Shown piece after piece: positions 1 through 8,549 of a DNA stretch of 62,881 nt. The notes beneath the pieces are model-generated. The model saw nothing but the letters and a program-made list of their open reading frames with translations. It was not told where the DNA came from and ran no database searches. A program made the position numbers and the translations under genes. Each line of letters starts with the position of its first letter. Position 1 is the stretch's first letter. The stretch spans positions 1 through 62,881 of the forward strand of contig JAIRNY010000003.1 of the NCBI GenBank assembly GCA_031257835.1, written 5' to 3'. The DNA comes from Candidatus Endomicrobiellum cryptotermitis (GTDB lineage Bacteria; Elusimicrobiota; Endomicrobiia; Endomicrobiales; Endomicrobiaceae).

Positions 1-2
1 CA

Positions 3-593
3 ATATTAATAAATGCAATGGTTATATTTATTATATGGGCTAAAGGAGCAAGGCATAAAGAGCAAAAAGAAGTTATGGAAGTAGAGTTTTTGTCAGCATC
101 AGGAAAAGAAGGAGAAGAACAAGAAGCAGAGGAAGTCGAGCCGGAGCCCGAAGTTAAGCCAGAGCCGGAGCCAAAAGTGCCAGGGAAAGTGTTTACAGTG
201 CCAATAGAGGAACAAGCTTCTGAGCCGGAGCCCGAATCAGCATCAACAGATAAAGATGAAGTTGGTAAAGGAAGTAAGAGTCAAGATGAAATAGCTTATG
301 AAGCGCAAAAATTTAAATACGAGGCATATGCAAAGCAGGTACACCAAAAGTTAAGAAGATATCTTCCATGGTTAAAAAAGACATTTGGAAAAGGATATGC
401 AGTAGTTAAATTTGCAGTACATAGAGATGGGAGTACTTCGCATGTTTCGATTTTAGAGTCTAGTGGGAATAAAGATTTTGAAAAAGAAGTTATGAAGCTA
501 GTAGAAGAAGAGACATTTGATAATCTTCCTATAGATTACGAGAGGAACATTTTAGTAACGGCCTTTGAGTTTAGGATAGGAGCAAATAATTAA
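3..593 (+). CDS. tonB: TonB-family energy transducer (5' end cut by window)
   Basis: The protein links the proton-motive force sensed by ExbBD to outer-membrane receptors. The first visible residues are hydrophobic (end of an N-terminal membrane anchor); the frame stays open to the window edge, so the true start may lie upstream of the first ATG at position 18. An acidic Glu/Pro-rich linker follows (repeated EPEPE and KPEPEP stretches, about residues 25-75), as expected for a periplasm-spanning TonB. The last 90 residues read as a TonB C-terminal domain (YAVVKFAVHRDGS, then VSILESSGNKDFEKEV). exbB and exbD follow within 20 bases, which supports the call. Which receptor it serves is not visible. 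Confidence 0.85.
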   Translation: MLINAMVIFIIWAKGARHKEQKEVMEVEFLSASGKEGEEQEAEEVEPEPEVKPEPEPKVPGKVFTVPIEEQASEPEPESASTDKDEVGKGSKSQDEIAYEAQKFKYEAYAKQVHQKLRRYLPWLKKTFGKGYAVVKFAVHRDGSTSHVSILESSGNKDFEKEVMKLVEEETFDNLPIDYERNILVTAFEFRIGANN

Positions 594-610
594 AAATAAA
601 GGGGAAATAA

Positions 611-1246
611 ATGTTTGAAGGGAAAAGTATTATAGAGATACTGAATATGGGAGGGTGGACATTATATATATTGTTAGGATGTTCTATATTGTCTATAACT
701 ATTATATGCTATAAGGTATTTGAATTTTGGAGTAAGTCAAGAGTTACAAGAGCAGAATTTATAAAAAAAATAAGTAGCTATGTAAAAGAAGGGAAGCTAG
801 ATGAAGCAATAGATTATTGTGATAGAGTGAACTCACCAATGGCAACAGTATCAAAAGTAGGTATAGTTGCTTTTAGGGAAAGAGGAGAAAGAAGTAGTGA
901 AGAAGCTATGGACAGGGAAACAATGATTCAGACAGTACAGTTAGAAACATTTACAACAATATTAGCTACGCTTGGAAGTATGACAGTTTATATAGGGTTG
1001 TTTGGTACAGTGTTAGGTATTATAAGTGCATTTCATGATATATCTGCAGTAGGAGCAGGAGGTATAACAGTAATTATAGGAGGAGTTTCAGAAGCTTTAA
1101 TGGCAACGGCAGCAGGTTTAAGTGTTGCAGTACCAGCTTCTGCAGCTTATAATTTTATTGCAAAAAAGATAGATAAATTTGTTATACAAATGGAGTATTG
1201 TATATCTGCTTTAGAAGAAGTTTTATTTAAATCAAGGAGTAAGTAA
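611..1246 (+). CDS. exbB: ExbB/TolQ/MotA-family proton channel subunit
   Basis: This is the inner-membrane proton-channel partner of ExbD that energises TonB. The 211 residues show three hydrophobic segments, at about 14-34, 115-140 and 155-180. The last two carry the conserved small-residue pattern of the family (GLFGTVLGIISAF and GVSEALMATAAGLSVAVP). A short GGGG ribosome-binding site precedes the ATG. It sits between tonB and exbD and its stop directly abuts exbD, so the three are very likely one transcript. A TolQ role is possible by sequence alone, but the adjacent TonB with a Glu/Pro linker favours ExbB. Confidence 0.9.
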   Translation: MFEGKSIIEILNMGGWTLYILLGCSILSITIICYKVFEFWSKSRVTRAEFIKKISSYVKEGKLDEAIDYCDRVNSPMATVSKVGIVAFRERGERSSEEAMDRETMIQTVQLETFTTILATLGSMTVYIGLFGTVLGIISAFHDISAVGAGGITVIIGGVSEALMATAAGLSVAVPASAAYNFIAKKIDKFVIQMEYCISALEEVLFKSRSK

Positions 1247-1660
1247 ATGAGAGCGCATATAAAAAAGAACAAAGTAAAAACAGATATTAATATTGCACCT
1301 TTTACTGATGTTATCTTAGTGCTTTTAATTATATTTATGATCTCGACTCCAGCTTTAATGCAACCAGGAATAACAGTAAATCTTCCAAAGACAAAGATTA
1401 CAGATGCCACAGAAACTTCGAATATGGAAGTTTTAATATCTAGAGAAGGTAATATATACATAGATAATAAACAAACTGAATTAGAGAATGTAGAAAGTGT
1501 TGTAAAGGAGTGGATAGTTTCTAACCCTAACCAATCTGTAGTTATAAAGGGAGATGAAAAAGTCCCTTATAATCTTGTCATACAGTTTATGGATAGAGCA
1601 AAAAGAGCTGGTGCAGCAAAGTTTGCTCTTGCTGTAGATAATGCAAATACAGAGAAATAA
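1247..1660 (+). CDS. exbD: ExbD/TolR-family biopolymer transport protein
   Basis: This is the small accessory subunit of the proton channel: one N-terminal membrane helix and a periplasmic domain. In 137 residues the signature TDINIAPFTDVILVLLIIFM appears at about 12-31. It contains the transmembrane aspartate (D21) that is needed for proton transfer in this family. The remainder is a periplasmic domain beginning near LMQPGITVNLPK. The start codon follows the exbB stop without a gap, so translational coupling is likely. About 130 bases without a gene follow before the heat-shock promoter. Confidence 0.92.
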   Translation: MRAHIKKNKVKTDINIAPFTDVILVLLIIFMISTPALMQPGITVNLPKTKITDATETSNMEVLISREGNIYIDNKQTELENVESVVKEWIVSNPNQSVVIKGDEKVPYNLVIQFMDRAKRAGAAKFALAVDNANTEK

Positions 1661-1793
1661 TTTTGTTCGCATAATACGTTGTTATCAAATAAATAACCAA
1701 TATTGCTATGCGGTGCGGTTTTGTAGTATTAAAACATCAAAATTTAACTAATCTTTAGATAATCAATTTAAAACAAAAAATATAAAAGAGTAG

Positions 1794-1822
1794 TTGACAT
1801 ATTAAAGTGTTAGTGTTACAAT
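1794..1822 (+). promoter_or_regulatory. Heat-shock operon promoter (sigma-70 type)
   Basis: A perfect TTGACA -35 box (1794-1799) is followed by a 17-base spacer and TACAAT as the -10 box (1817-1822). It lies directly upstream of the CIRCE operator and 65 bases before hrcA, so it should drive hrcA-grpE-dnaK and perhaps dnaJ. Confidence 0.85.
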
Positions 1823-1823
1823 A

Positions 1824-1850
1824 TTAGCACTTTGACAACTCGAGTGCTAA
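1824..1850 (+). promoter_or_regulatory. CIRCE operator (HrcA binding site)
   Basis: The inverted repeat TTAGCACTT-N9-GAGTGCTAA differs from consensus CIRCE (TTAGCACTC-N9-GAGTGCTAA) at one base in the left arm. It starts two bases after the -10 box, so bound HrcA would block initiation. The neighbouring hrcA gene encodes the cognate repressor, which makes autoregulation of the whole operon very likely. Confidence 0.95.
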
Positions 1851-1886
1851 GATTCGGCTATTATTAACCACTTTAAAAAGGATAAT

Positions 1887-2924
1887 ATGCGACAGATAGC
1901 ATTAGAAGTTTTAAAAGAGAGAAAGAGCAAAATATTGAGTACTGTTATATATCACTACATTAAAACAGGAAAGCCAGTAGGTTCTAATGCTCTAATAGAG
2001 GAATATAACATTTCTTTTTCTCCTGCTGCGGTAAGAAATTTGATGGCAGCCCTTGAGGAAGAAGGGTTTCTTTCACATCCTCACACTTCTGCAGGTAGGA
2101 TACCTACAGATAAAGGCTATAGAGCTTATGTGGATAGTCTTGTTAAGTTGCAAAATTTTGCCATAGAAGAGGAAGAAAGGTTAAAAAAAGAGTATGAGCA
2201 AAAACATAATGAGACAGAAGTAATTCTTTCTGAAACTTCTCATATTTTGTCATGTCTTTCACAATATACTGGTTTTGTTATGACACCTAAAACTCAATAT
2301 GATGTTATAAAGAATGTAGAGTTTGTACAAATTTCACAAGAAGAACTTTTAGTTGTGATACTTACTCAAAGCGGTATAATAAAACATAAAAGAGTTGAAG
2401 CTTCTCTAACACAAGGGCAAATTAATAAGTTACGTACTTTTTTAAATGATAAACTAAGAGGCGTGTCAATAGCACAAGCAAGTAAAAAAATAGTTGCAGG
2501 AATAAAAAATTTTAAGCAAAACGAAACTGCAATTTTAGCTGCTGCTGAAAAAGTTAGTGACATTTTTTATAATATACAAGACGATGTTTATATAGATGGG
2601 ACATCTAATGTTGTTGCGGTTGAGGATTTTAATGATTTTGGTCCTATAAAGTCTCTTATACGTTTTAATGAAGATAAAGAAAAGTTTATAAAGCTAATAA
2701 ATAAAGATTTTAGTAGTAGTGGAATTAATGTAAAGATAGGTTCAGAAAATACTTTAGCAGAACTTAAAGATTTAAGTGTTGTAACAACTGTTTATAAAAG
2801 GGACGAATACGTAGTAGGCATTTTAGGGATTATAGGGCCCAAACGTATGGAATATGAAAAGATGATGTCTCTTGTTAGTAAAGTGTCTGAGATACTAAAT
2901 GATTTTTTTAAAAATAAAAAATAA
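1887..2924 (+). CDS. hrcA: Heat-inducible transcription repressor HrcA
   Basis: HrcA is a winged-helix repressor that binds CIRCE and is kept active by GroEL. The 345-residue length is typical. The N-terminal DNA-binding domain is seen in YHYIKTGKPVGSNALIEEY and SPAAVRNLMAALEEEGFLSHPHTSAGRIPTDKGY (about 24-75). The C-terminal segment with VGILGIIGPKRMEYEKM is also characteristic. The start is the ATG eight bases after an AAAAAGGA ribosome-binding site. It is the first gene of hrcA-grpE-dnaK-dnaJ, and its own binding site lies just upstream. Confidence 0.97.
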   Translation: MRQIALEVLKERKSKILSTVIYHYIKTGKPVGSNALIEEYNISFSPAAVRNLMAALEEEGFLSHPHTSAGRIPTDKGYRAYVDSLVKLQNFAIEEEERLKKEYEQKHNETEVILSETSHILSCLSQYTGFVMTPKTQYDVIKNVEFVQISQEELLVVILTQSGIIKHKRVEASLTQGQINKLRTFLNDKLRGVSIAQASKKIVAGIKNFKQNETAILAAAEKVSDIFYNIQDDVYIDGTSNVVAVEDFNDFGPIKSLIRFNEDKEKFIKLINKDFSSSGINVKIGSENTLAELKDLSVVTTVYKRDEYVVGILGIIGPKRMEYEKMMSLVSKVSEILNDFFKNKK

Positions 2925-2939
2925 TAGGGAGGTTCTATT

Positions 2940-3506
2940 TTGGATAGTCAAAAACAGGAAAAGTTGGTTGATAAAGAACAAGAAAAAACTGATTATACTC
3001 AACTCCGAGATGAAAAAATTCTTGAACTTGAAATTTTAAAACAGTCTGTTAAAGAGCAAAAAGACTTAGCGCAAAATTATTATGATCAGCTTGTAAGATT
3101 AAAGGCAGATTTTGAAAATTATAGAAGGCGATCAGAGAAAGAAAAAAATGATTATTTAGATTGGGGTAAAGAAAAAATTCTTGTTAAACAAATTGATATA
3201 GCTGATGTTTTGCAACAAGCTTTAAACAGTGCAAAAGCAGGAAACAATATAGAAGGTGTAGTTGTTGGCTTAGAGATGATAAATAAAGAGTTTTCAAAAA
3301 TGTTAAAGGACGAAGGTGTAGAAGAAATTGTTTGTGAAAAGTTTGATCCAAATATATGCGAAGCTTTAGATAGTGTCGAAAGTGAACAAGAGGATGGCAA
3401 AGTTTTAGCAGTTTATCAAAAAGGCTATAAAATGAATGGTAAACTTATAAGAACAGCAAAGGTAAAAGTAGCAAAAAGTAATAAAAAAGAGAAGCAAAAA
3501 GATTAA
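2940..3506 (+). CDS. grpE: Nucleotide exchange factor GrpE
   Basis: GrpE releases ADP from DnaK during the chaperone cycle. The 188 residues begin with a charged coiled-coil region (about 10-60). The conserved LVRLKADFENYRRRSEKEK block and the C-terminal beta-domain ending near VLAVYQKGYKMNGKLIRTAKVKVAK follow. The chosen start is a TTG at 2940, because a strong GGGAGG ribosome-binding site lies 7 bases before it and no ATG is near. It is 15 bases after hrcA and 57 bases before dnaK. Confidence 0.95.
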   Translation: MDSQKQEKLVDKEQEKTDYTQLRDEKILELEILKQSVKEQKDLAQNYYDQLVRLKADFENYRRRSEKEKNDYLDWGKEKILVKQIDIADVLQQALNSAKAGNNIEGVVVGLEMINKEFSKMLKDEGVEEIVCEKFDPNICEALDSVESEQEDGKVLAVYQKGYKMNGKLIRTAKVKVAKSNKKEKQKD

Positions 3507-3563
3507 ATTAGTTTAAAGAAATTTAAATTGTCAAAAAATAAACATTTAATATAGGGGGAATAT

Positions 3564-5438
3564 ATGGCAAAAATTATTGGTATTGATTTAGGGACATCAA
3601 ACTCTGCTGCGGCTGTAATGGAAGGTGGAAAAACTACTCTTATACCTTCTGCTGAAGGTACAACTTTAGGAGGTAAAGCGTTTCCTTCTTATGTAGCTTT
3701 TACAAAAGATGGACAACTTTTGGTTGGAGAGCCAGCAAGGAGACAAGCAGTAACAAATCCTGAAGGTACAATTAGTACTTTTAAAAGGAAAATGGGTACA
3801 GATTACAAGTATACTGTAAACGGTAAAGACTTTACACCTCAACAACTTTCAGCATTTATTTTGCAGAAAATTAAAAAGGATGCAGAAGCTTATCTAGGAG
3901 AACCTATAAGTAAAGCTGTTATAACAGTACCTGCATATTTTAATGATAACCAAAGACAAGCTACAAAAGATGCTGGTGCAATAGCAGGTCTTGACGTTGT
4001 AAGGCTTGTAAACGAGCCTACAGCTGCATCTCTTGCTTATGGGATAGATAAGGTTGGTAAAGAGCAAAAAATATTGGTTTTTGATCTTGGCGGCGGTACT
4101 TTAGATGTAACTATTATGGAAATGGGTGCTGAAGGTACTTTTGAAGTGCTTTCAACTTCTGGAGACACTCAACTTGGTGGAACCGATATGGACAATGCTT
4201 TAATAGACTATATAGCAGAAGATTTTAAAAAGACAAACGGAATAGATTTGCGTAATGATAAAATGGCAATGCAACGTTTAAAAGAAGCTTCAGAAAAGGC
4301 TAAAATAGAGCTATCAAATGTTTTGGAAACGGATATAAATCTTCCATTTATTACAGCAGATGCTGCAGGTCCTAAACATTTAACAATGAAGTTTACAAGA
4401 GCAACGCTTGAAAATTTAGTAAGACCTATAGTAGAAAGATGTAAAGAGTCTATAGACCAAGCTTTGAAAGATGCAAAACTTAATGCAGATACAGTTACAA
4501 AGATAATTTTAGTTGGTGGGCCTACAAGGATGCCTATTGTTCAAAAATTTGTTGAGGATTATGTTGGTAAAAAAGTAGAACGTGGCATAGATCCTATGGA
4601 ATGTGTATGTTTTGGTGCAGCGGTGCAAGCTGCTGTACTTACAGGAGACGTAAAAGATATTCTTCTTTTAGATGTTACACCTTTAACTTTAGGTTTAGAG
4701 ACAATGGGAGGTGTAAAAACACCTTTAATAGATAGAAATACGACAGTTCCTGCAAAGCGTTCTCAAATATTTTCAACAGCTGCAGACAACCAGTCAAGTG
4801 TTGAGATCAACGTTTTGCAAGGCGAAAGGCCGATGGCGCAAGATAACTTATCTCTTGGTAGATTTATGTTAGACGGTATACCACCTGCGCCAAGAGGGGT
4901 CCCTCAAATAGAAGTTACTTTTGATATAGACGCTAACGGTATTTTGCACGTATCTGCAAAAGATAAAGGGACTGGAAAAGAACAGTCTATTAAAATATCT
5001 TCTTCAACAAAACTTTCAAAAGAAGATATAAATAAATATGTAAAAGAAGCAGAACAGTACGCTTCTGAAGATTCTAAACGTAAAGAGGAAATAGAAGTAA
5101 GAAACGAAGCAGACAACCTAGTTTACTCAGTAGAGAAAAGTTTAAAAGATCATGGTGATAAAGTTTCAGCAGATGAAAAACTTGCTATAGAACAGGCTTT
5201 GTCAGCTTCAAAAGATGCGCTTAAAGGTAATGATATTGCAACAATTAAGTCTACAAAAGAAGCTTTGATGACTGCTTCTCATAAACTTGCAGAGGCTGTA
5301 TACAAAGCTTCTCAAGGGCAAAGCTCTCAAGAAGGTGCTCAGGGAGCTTCGCAACCTTCTGGCCAAAGGGCAGATCAGTCAGGACAAAGTGCTCAAGATA
5401 ATGTAGTTGATGCAGAAGTTATTGACGATAAAAAATAA
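3564..5438 (+). CDS. dnaK: Molecular chaperone DnaK (Hsp70)
   Basis: This is the ATP-dependent Hsp70 chaperone, which works with DnaJ and GrpE. The 624-residue protein starts with the phosphate-binding motif [18 protein letters not shown]. It then has [17 protein letters not shown] and [15 protein letters not shown], all diagnostic of the ATPase domain. The substrate-binding domain follows ([17 protein letters not shown]). The tail is rich in Gln, Ser and Gly and ends with DAEVIDDKK, the usual bacterial DnaK terminus. GGGGGAA precedes the ATG. There is no second CIRCE before it, so expression should come from the hrcA promoter. Confidence 0.99.
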   Translation: MAKIIGIDLGTSNSAAAVMEGGKTTLIPSAEGTTLGGKAFPSYVAFTKDGQLLVGEPARRQAVTNPEGTISTFKRKMGTDYKYTVNGKDFTPQQLSAFILQKIKKDAEAYLGEPISKAVITVPAYFNDNQRQATKDAGAIAGLDVVRLVNEPTAASLAYGIDKVGKEQKILVFDLGGGTLDVTIMEMGAEGTFEVLSTSGDTQLGGTDMDNALIDYIAEDFKKTNGIDLRNDKMAMQRLKEASEKAKIELSNVLETDINLPFITADAAGPKHLTMKFTRATLENLVRPIVERCKESIDQALKDAKLNADTVTKIILVGGPTRMPIVQKFVEDYVGKKVERGIDPMECVCFGAAVQAAVLTGDVKDILLLDVTPLTLGLETMGGVKTPLIDRNTTVPAKRSQIFSTAADNQSSVEINVLQGERPMAQDNLSLGRFMLDGIPPAPRGVPQIEVTFDIDANGILHVSAKDKGTGKEQSIKISSSTKLSKEDINKYVKEAEQYASEDSKRKEEIEVRNEADNLVYSVEKSLKDHGDKVSADEKLAIEQALSASKDALKGNDIATIKSTKEALMTASHKLAEAVYKASQGQSSQEGAQGASQPSGQRADQSGQSAQDNVVDAEVIDDKK

Positions 5439-5461
5439 TAAATAAGTGCTTGTTTTTGTAA

Positions 5462-5506
5462 CTAACCGACCTGCTTATAATGTTTAATTTTAAGCGGGTT
5501 GGTTAT
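5462..5506 (+). terminator. Hairpin between dnaK and dnaJ
   Basis: A 16-base stem (left arm 5462-5477, right arm 5491-5506, with G-T pairs at two positions and a mismatch at the end) encloses a 13-base loop rich in T. No clear T-run follows, so it may be an attenuator or an RNA-stability element that lowers dnaJ relative to dnaK, not a full terminator. Confidence 0.55.
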
Positions 5507-5666
5507 AAGATAATATGTAATTAGTGTATAGATTTGTATCTTTTATTTCAAAATAAACTTTTAGTAGCGTGTGGGAAACTAGTTGTTTTTGTTGTGTTTT
5601 AATAATGAAATTGAAAACAAATTACTTTTTAACAGTAATTTTTTAATATTTAAGGAATATAAAAAA

Positions 5667-6815
5667 ATGAAACGTGATTATTATGAAATGCTTGGAATTG
5701 CAAAATCTGCTAGTAAAGATGAAATAAAGTCAGCTTATAGAAAACTTGCTTTAAAATATCATCCTGACAAAAATCCAGGGAATAAAGAAGCTGAAGAAAA
5801 ATTTAAAGAAATAAATGAAGCTTATGAAATTTTATCTGATGATAGTAAAAAGCAACAGTACGATACGTTTGGCCACGATGCTGCTGGAGGTAATTCTTTT
5901 AATGGAGAAAATCCGTTTGGTGGTGGAAGTTATTCTTATAGTACTGGCGATTTTTCAAATATGGGCGACATTTTTGGTGATATATTTGGTGACATTTTTG
6001 GTGGAAGTTCTTCTAACCGTAAAAAAGGTAGATCTTCGCAAAGACGAGGAGAAGATTTACGTTACGATATAGAAGTTTCGTATTTAGATGCAATGAAAGG
6101 GGCCGAAATTTCTATAGATATACCAAAAAAAGAGACATGTTCTAAATGTCATGGTACAGGCAGTAAGGATAATTCTGCTCCTAAACAGTGCCCTCAGTGT
6201 AAAGGTGCAGGGCAAGTTAGATACTCTCAAGGTTTTTTTTCGTTTAGCCAAGAATGCCCTCATTGTAAGGGTAAAGGTACAATAATTAGTAATCCTTGTC
6301 CGGATTGTAGAGGGGAGGGTATTGTAAGGACTAGAAAAACAATTAAAGTTAGGGTACCTCAAGGTGTGCAGGAAGGTACTTCCTTAAAAGTTACAGGATC
6401 TGGAAACGCTGGTGTAAATGGCGCTCCTCCAGGAGATCTTTATGTTGTTATACATATGAAGCAAACACCAGGCTTTAAAAGAAATGGAGATGATTTGTAT
6501 ACAGAAGTTTCTATTTCTTTTCCTAAAGCGGCAGTGGGTTCAGAAATTGATGTGCCTGTTTTAGAAGGGCATGTAAAAGTAAAAGTACCTCAAGGTACGC
6601 AGTCTGGCAAAACTTTAAGAATTAGAGAACAAGGCTTTCCAATGCTTGGCAGGAGAACAAGAGGCGACTTGTATGTTAAAATAAATGTAACTGTTCCTAC
6701 ATCTTTAACAGACCATCAAAAACGTGCTTTGTTTGAATATGCAAAAACTATAGGCGAAATTCCGCAGGATGCTAAATATCAAAGTGACAACTTTTTTAAA
6801 AAGATATTTCGATAA
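5667..6815 (+). CDS. dnaJ: Chaperone protein DnaJ
   Basis: This is the DnaK co-chaperone that stimulates ATP hydrolysis and delivers substrates. The reading frame is open for 28 codons further upstream, but the ATG at 5667 begins [10 protein letters not shown], the normal J-domain start, giving 382 residues. The HPD motif is at 32-34. A Gly/Phe-rich linker follows (about 75-120), with several GDIFGDIFG repeats. Four zinc repeats are present ([32 protein letters not shown]). The 228-base gap after dnaK holds a hairpin, so dnaJ may be partly uncoupled from the operon. Confidence 0.97.
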   Translation: MKRDYYEMLGIAKSASKDEIKSAYRKLALKYHPDKNPGNKEAEEKFKEINEAYEILSDDSKKQQYDTFGHDAAGGNSFNGENPFGGGSYSYSTGDFSNMGDIFGDIFGDIFGGSSSNRKKGRSSQRRGEDLRYDIEVSYLDAMKGAEISIDIPKKETCSKCHGTGSKDNSAPKQCPQCKGAGQVRYSQGFFSFSQECPHCKGKGTIISNPCPDCRGEGIVRTRKTIKVRVPQGVQEGTSLKVTGSGNAGVNGAPPGDLYVVIHMKQTPGFKRNGDDLYTEVSISFPKAAVGSEIDVPVLEGHVKVKVPQGTQSGKTLRIREQGFPMLGRRTRGDLYVKINVTVPTSLTDHQKRALFEYAKTIGEIPQDAKYQSDNFFKKIFR

Positions 6816-6863
6816 ATTAACATGTTATCTAAAGTTTGACAATGCATAAAAAGGAAGTGTTGT

Positions 6864-6995
6864 ATGCGAACAACTTTAGATTTGCCAGAACAATTAATAA
6901 ATAAAGCTATGGCTTTAACGCATATTTCTACAAAAACAGAAGTAATAAAAATTGCTTTAGAAAATCTCATAGAAAGGGAAAAATTAAAAAATTGA
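6864..6995 (+). CDS. vapB: VapB-type antitoxin (short)
   Basis: This is a 43-residue ORF preceded by AAAAGGAAG. The sequence MRTTLDLPEQLINKAMALTH, with TKTEVIKIALENLIERE following, is typical of the VapB antitoxin family (the DUF2191-like ribbon-helix-helix type). It is shorter than the usual 60-70 residues: the N-terminal DNA-binding half is complete, but little remains of the C-terminal toxin-binding tail. The neighbouring vapC is broken, so the protein may now be only a DNA-binding repressor or a relic. Confidence 0.75.
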   Translation: MRTTLDLPEQLINKAMALTHISTKTEVIKIALENLIEREKLKN

Positions 6996-7050
6996 CAAAT
7001 TATTTTGGGAAAGTGTCTTTAGATATAGATTTAAATAAAATAAGAATGCG

Positions 7051-7397
7051 ATGAATAATATACTGATTGACTCGTCAGTTTGGATAGAATATTTCAGAGG
7101 AAGCGAGAATTTCTTATTTGTTAATGATTTAATTATTAGCAATGTTTTATGTACGAATGAATTAATATTAACAGAATTGTCGCCGTTTATTTTATACAAA
7201 AAAGAGGCTGCTTTAAATGATTTGTTGTGTAATATAAAAACCTTGAAATGAAAATCAACTGGGAGCAATTGCGCTCTTTCCAATTAATTAATATAAGAAA
7301 TGGTAACAATACAAAATGTACGTTGTTGTCTTTTGATAAACACTTTAAAATCATTGCAAAGTTCTTGGCATTAGAGATTTATAATTATTTGATGTAA
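7051..7397 (+). pseudogene. vapC: VapC-type PIN-domain toxin, degraded
   Basis: The first 66 codons read MNNILIDSSVWIEYFRGSEN and continue as a PIN ribonuclease N-terminus, with the first catalytic aspartate at residue 7. The frame then stops at 7251. In another frame, 7254-7397 continues with INWEQLRSFQLINIRNGN and then TLLSFDKHFKIIAK, the normal PIN C-terminus. The stretch between these two parts, which should hold the central acidic residues, is missing by roughly 20 codons. A frameshift plus an internal deletion therefore make this a pseudogene. Confidence 0.8.
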
Positions 7398-7418
7398 TTT
7401 CTAGAAATTACTATTTTT
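7394..7418 (+). terminator. Palindromic hairpin with T-run after vapC
   Basis: A perfect 18-base palindrome (7394-7411; GTAATTT, CTAG loop, AAATTAC) overlaps the stop of the vapC remnant and is followed by TATTTTT. It could terminate the toxin-antitoxin transcript before thrC. AT-rich stems of this kind are weak, so the call is tentative. Confidence 0.45.
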
Positions 7419-7480
7419 GTTACAATTGTATATAGTTAATAAAAAGCTAAAGTCTACTTAAGTAAGAGGTATGTTTAAAA

Positions 7481-8545
7481 ATGATATATAAGGGTTTAAT
7501 TGAAAAGTATAAAAAGTATTTGCCAGTGGACGAAAAAACTCCAATTATATCTCTTTATGAAGGAAACACACCGTTAATACAAGCAAGAAATTTGTCTAAA
7601 GAAATTGAGTTTAAAGGCGATATATATTTTAAGTTTGAGGGGTTAAACCCAACTGCTTCCTTTAAAGATAGAGGGATGACAATGGCTGTATCTAAAGCTG
7701 TTGAAAGTGGCAGTAAAGCTATTATTTGTGCTTCTACTGGTAACACTTCTGCATCTGCGGCTGCATATGCAGCTAGAGCTGGTATAAAATGTGTAGTTTT
7801 AATACCAGAAGGCAAAATAGCTTTAGGTAAACTTTCTCAAGCTCTTATGCACGGAGCTGAAGTCTTAGAAATAGATGGAAACTTTGATACAGCTTTAAAC
7901 CTTGTCAAAAAATTAAGTGATAGTTATCCTATTACTTTAGTTAATTCCGTAAATCCTTTTAGAATAGAAGGACAAAAAACAGCTTCTTATGAAATATGTG
8001 AAAGTTTAGATAGGGCTCCGCAATATCAGTTTATGCCTGTAGGCAATGCTGGCAATATCACAGCTTATTGGAAAGGCTATAAAGAGTTAAATAATGAAAA
8101 TCCTAAAAAATATGTTCTTCCTAAAATGATGGGCTTTCAAGCTGCAGGTGCTGCTCCCATAGTTGAAGGCCACCCTATTTTAAAGCCAGAAACAGTAGCT
8201 ACAGCCATAAGGATAGGTAATCCCGCTTCTTGGAAAACTGCAGAGTTTGCTCGCAATGAGTCTGGAGGTGTAATCGACAAAGTTACTGATGAAGAAATTT
8301 TGTTTGCTTATAAACTTCTAGCTAAGACTGAAGGCATTTTTTGCGAGCCAGCTTCAGCAGCGTCTATAGCTGGACTTGTAAAGTATGTAAGACAGGGCTA
8401 TTTTAAAAGTGTTCAAAATGCGCAAGTTGTATGTGTACTCACAGGCCACGGTTTAAAAGATCCTGACAATGCAATTATTAATGCTAAAAAACCAAAAAAA
8501 GTTAAAGCAGATATAAACGAAGTTGTAAAGATAATAGGATTTTAA
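7481..8545 (+). CDS. thrC: Threonine synthase
   Basis: This PLP enzyme converts O-phosphohomoserine to threonine. The 354-residue protein resembles the short bacterial ThrC class. It has ISLYEGNTPLIQARNL, the PLP-lysine motif NPTASFKDRGMTMA (K62) and the phosphate-binding ASTGNTSASAAAYAARAG. FCEPASAASIAGLVKY and a glycine-rich VCVLTGHGLKDPD occur near the end. No other threonine-pathway gene is adjacent. cinA follows after 4 bases, so the two are likely co-transcribed. Confidence 0.95.
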   Translation: MIYKGLIEKYKKYLPVDEKTPIISLYEGNTPLIQARNLSKEIEFKGDIYFKFEGLNPTASFKDRGMTMAVSKAVESGSKAIICASTGNTSASAAAYAARAGIKCVVLIPEGKIALGKLSQALMHGAEVLEIDGNFDTALNLVKKLSDSYPITLVNSVNPFRIEGQKTASYEICESLDRAPQYQFMPVGNAGNITAYWKGYKELNNENPKKYVLPKMMGFQAAGAAPIVEGHPILKPETVATAIRIGNPASWKTAEFARNESGGVIDKVTDEEILFAYKLLAKTEGIFCEPASAASIAGLVKYVRQGYFKSVQNAQVVCVLTGHGLKDPDNAIINAKKPKKVKADINEVVKIIGF

Positions 8546-8549
8546 TTTT

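Noticed and set aside
121-240. GAGCCGGAGCC repeats near the window start
   Set aside because: They encode the Glu/Pro-rich linker normal for TonB.
1147-1461. Minus-strand open frame over exbB/exbD
   Set aside because: It is antisense to two well-supported genes and its translation resembles nothing; a by-product of AT-rich coding.
5583-5666. 28-codon N-terminal extension of DnaJ
   Set aside because: The J domain begins at [10 protein letters not shown] as in other DnaJ proteins; the extension has no conserved residues.
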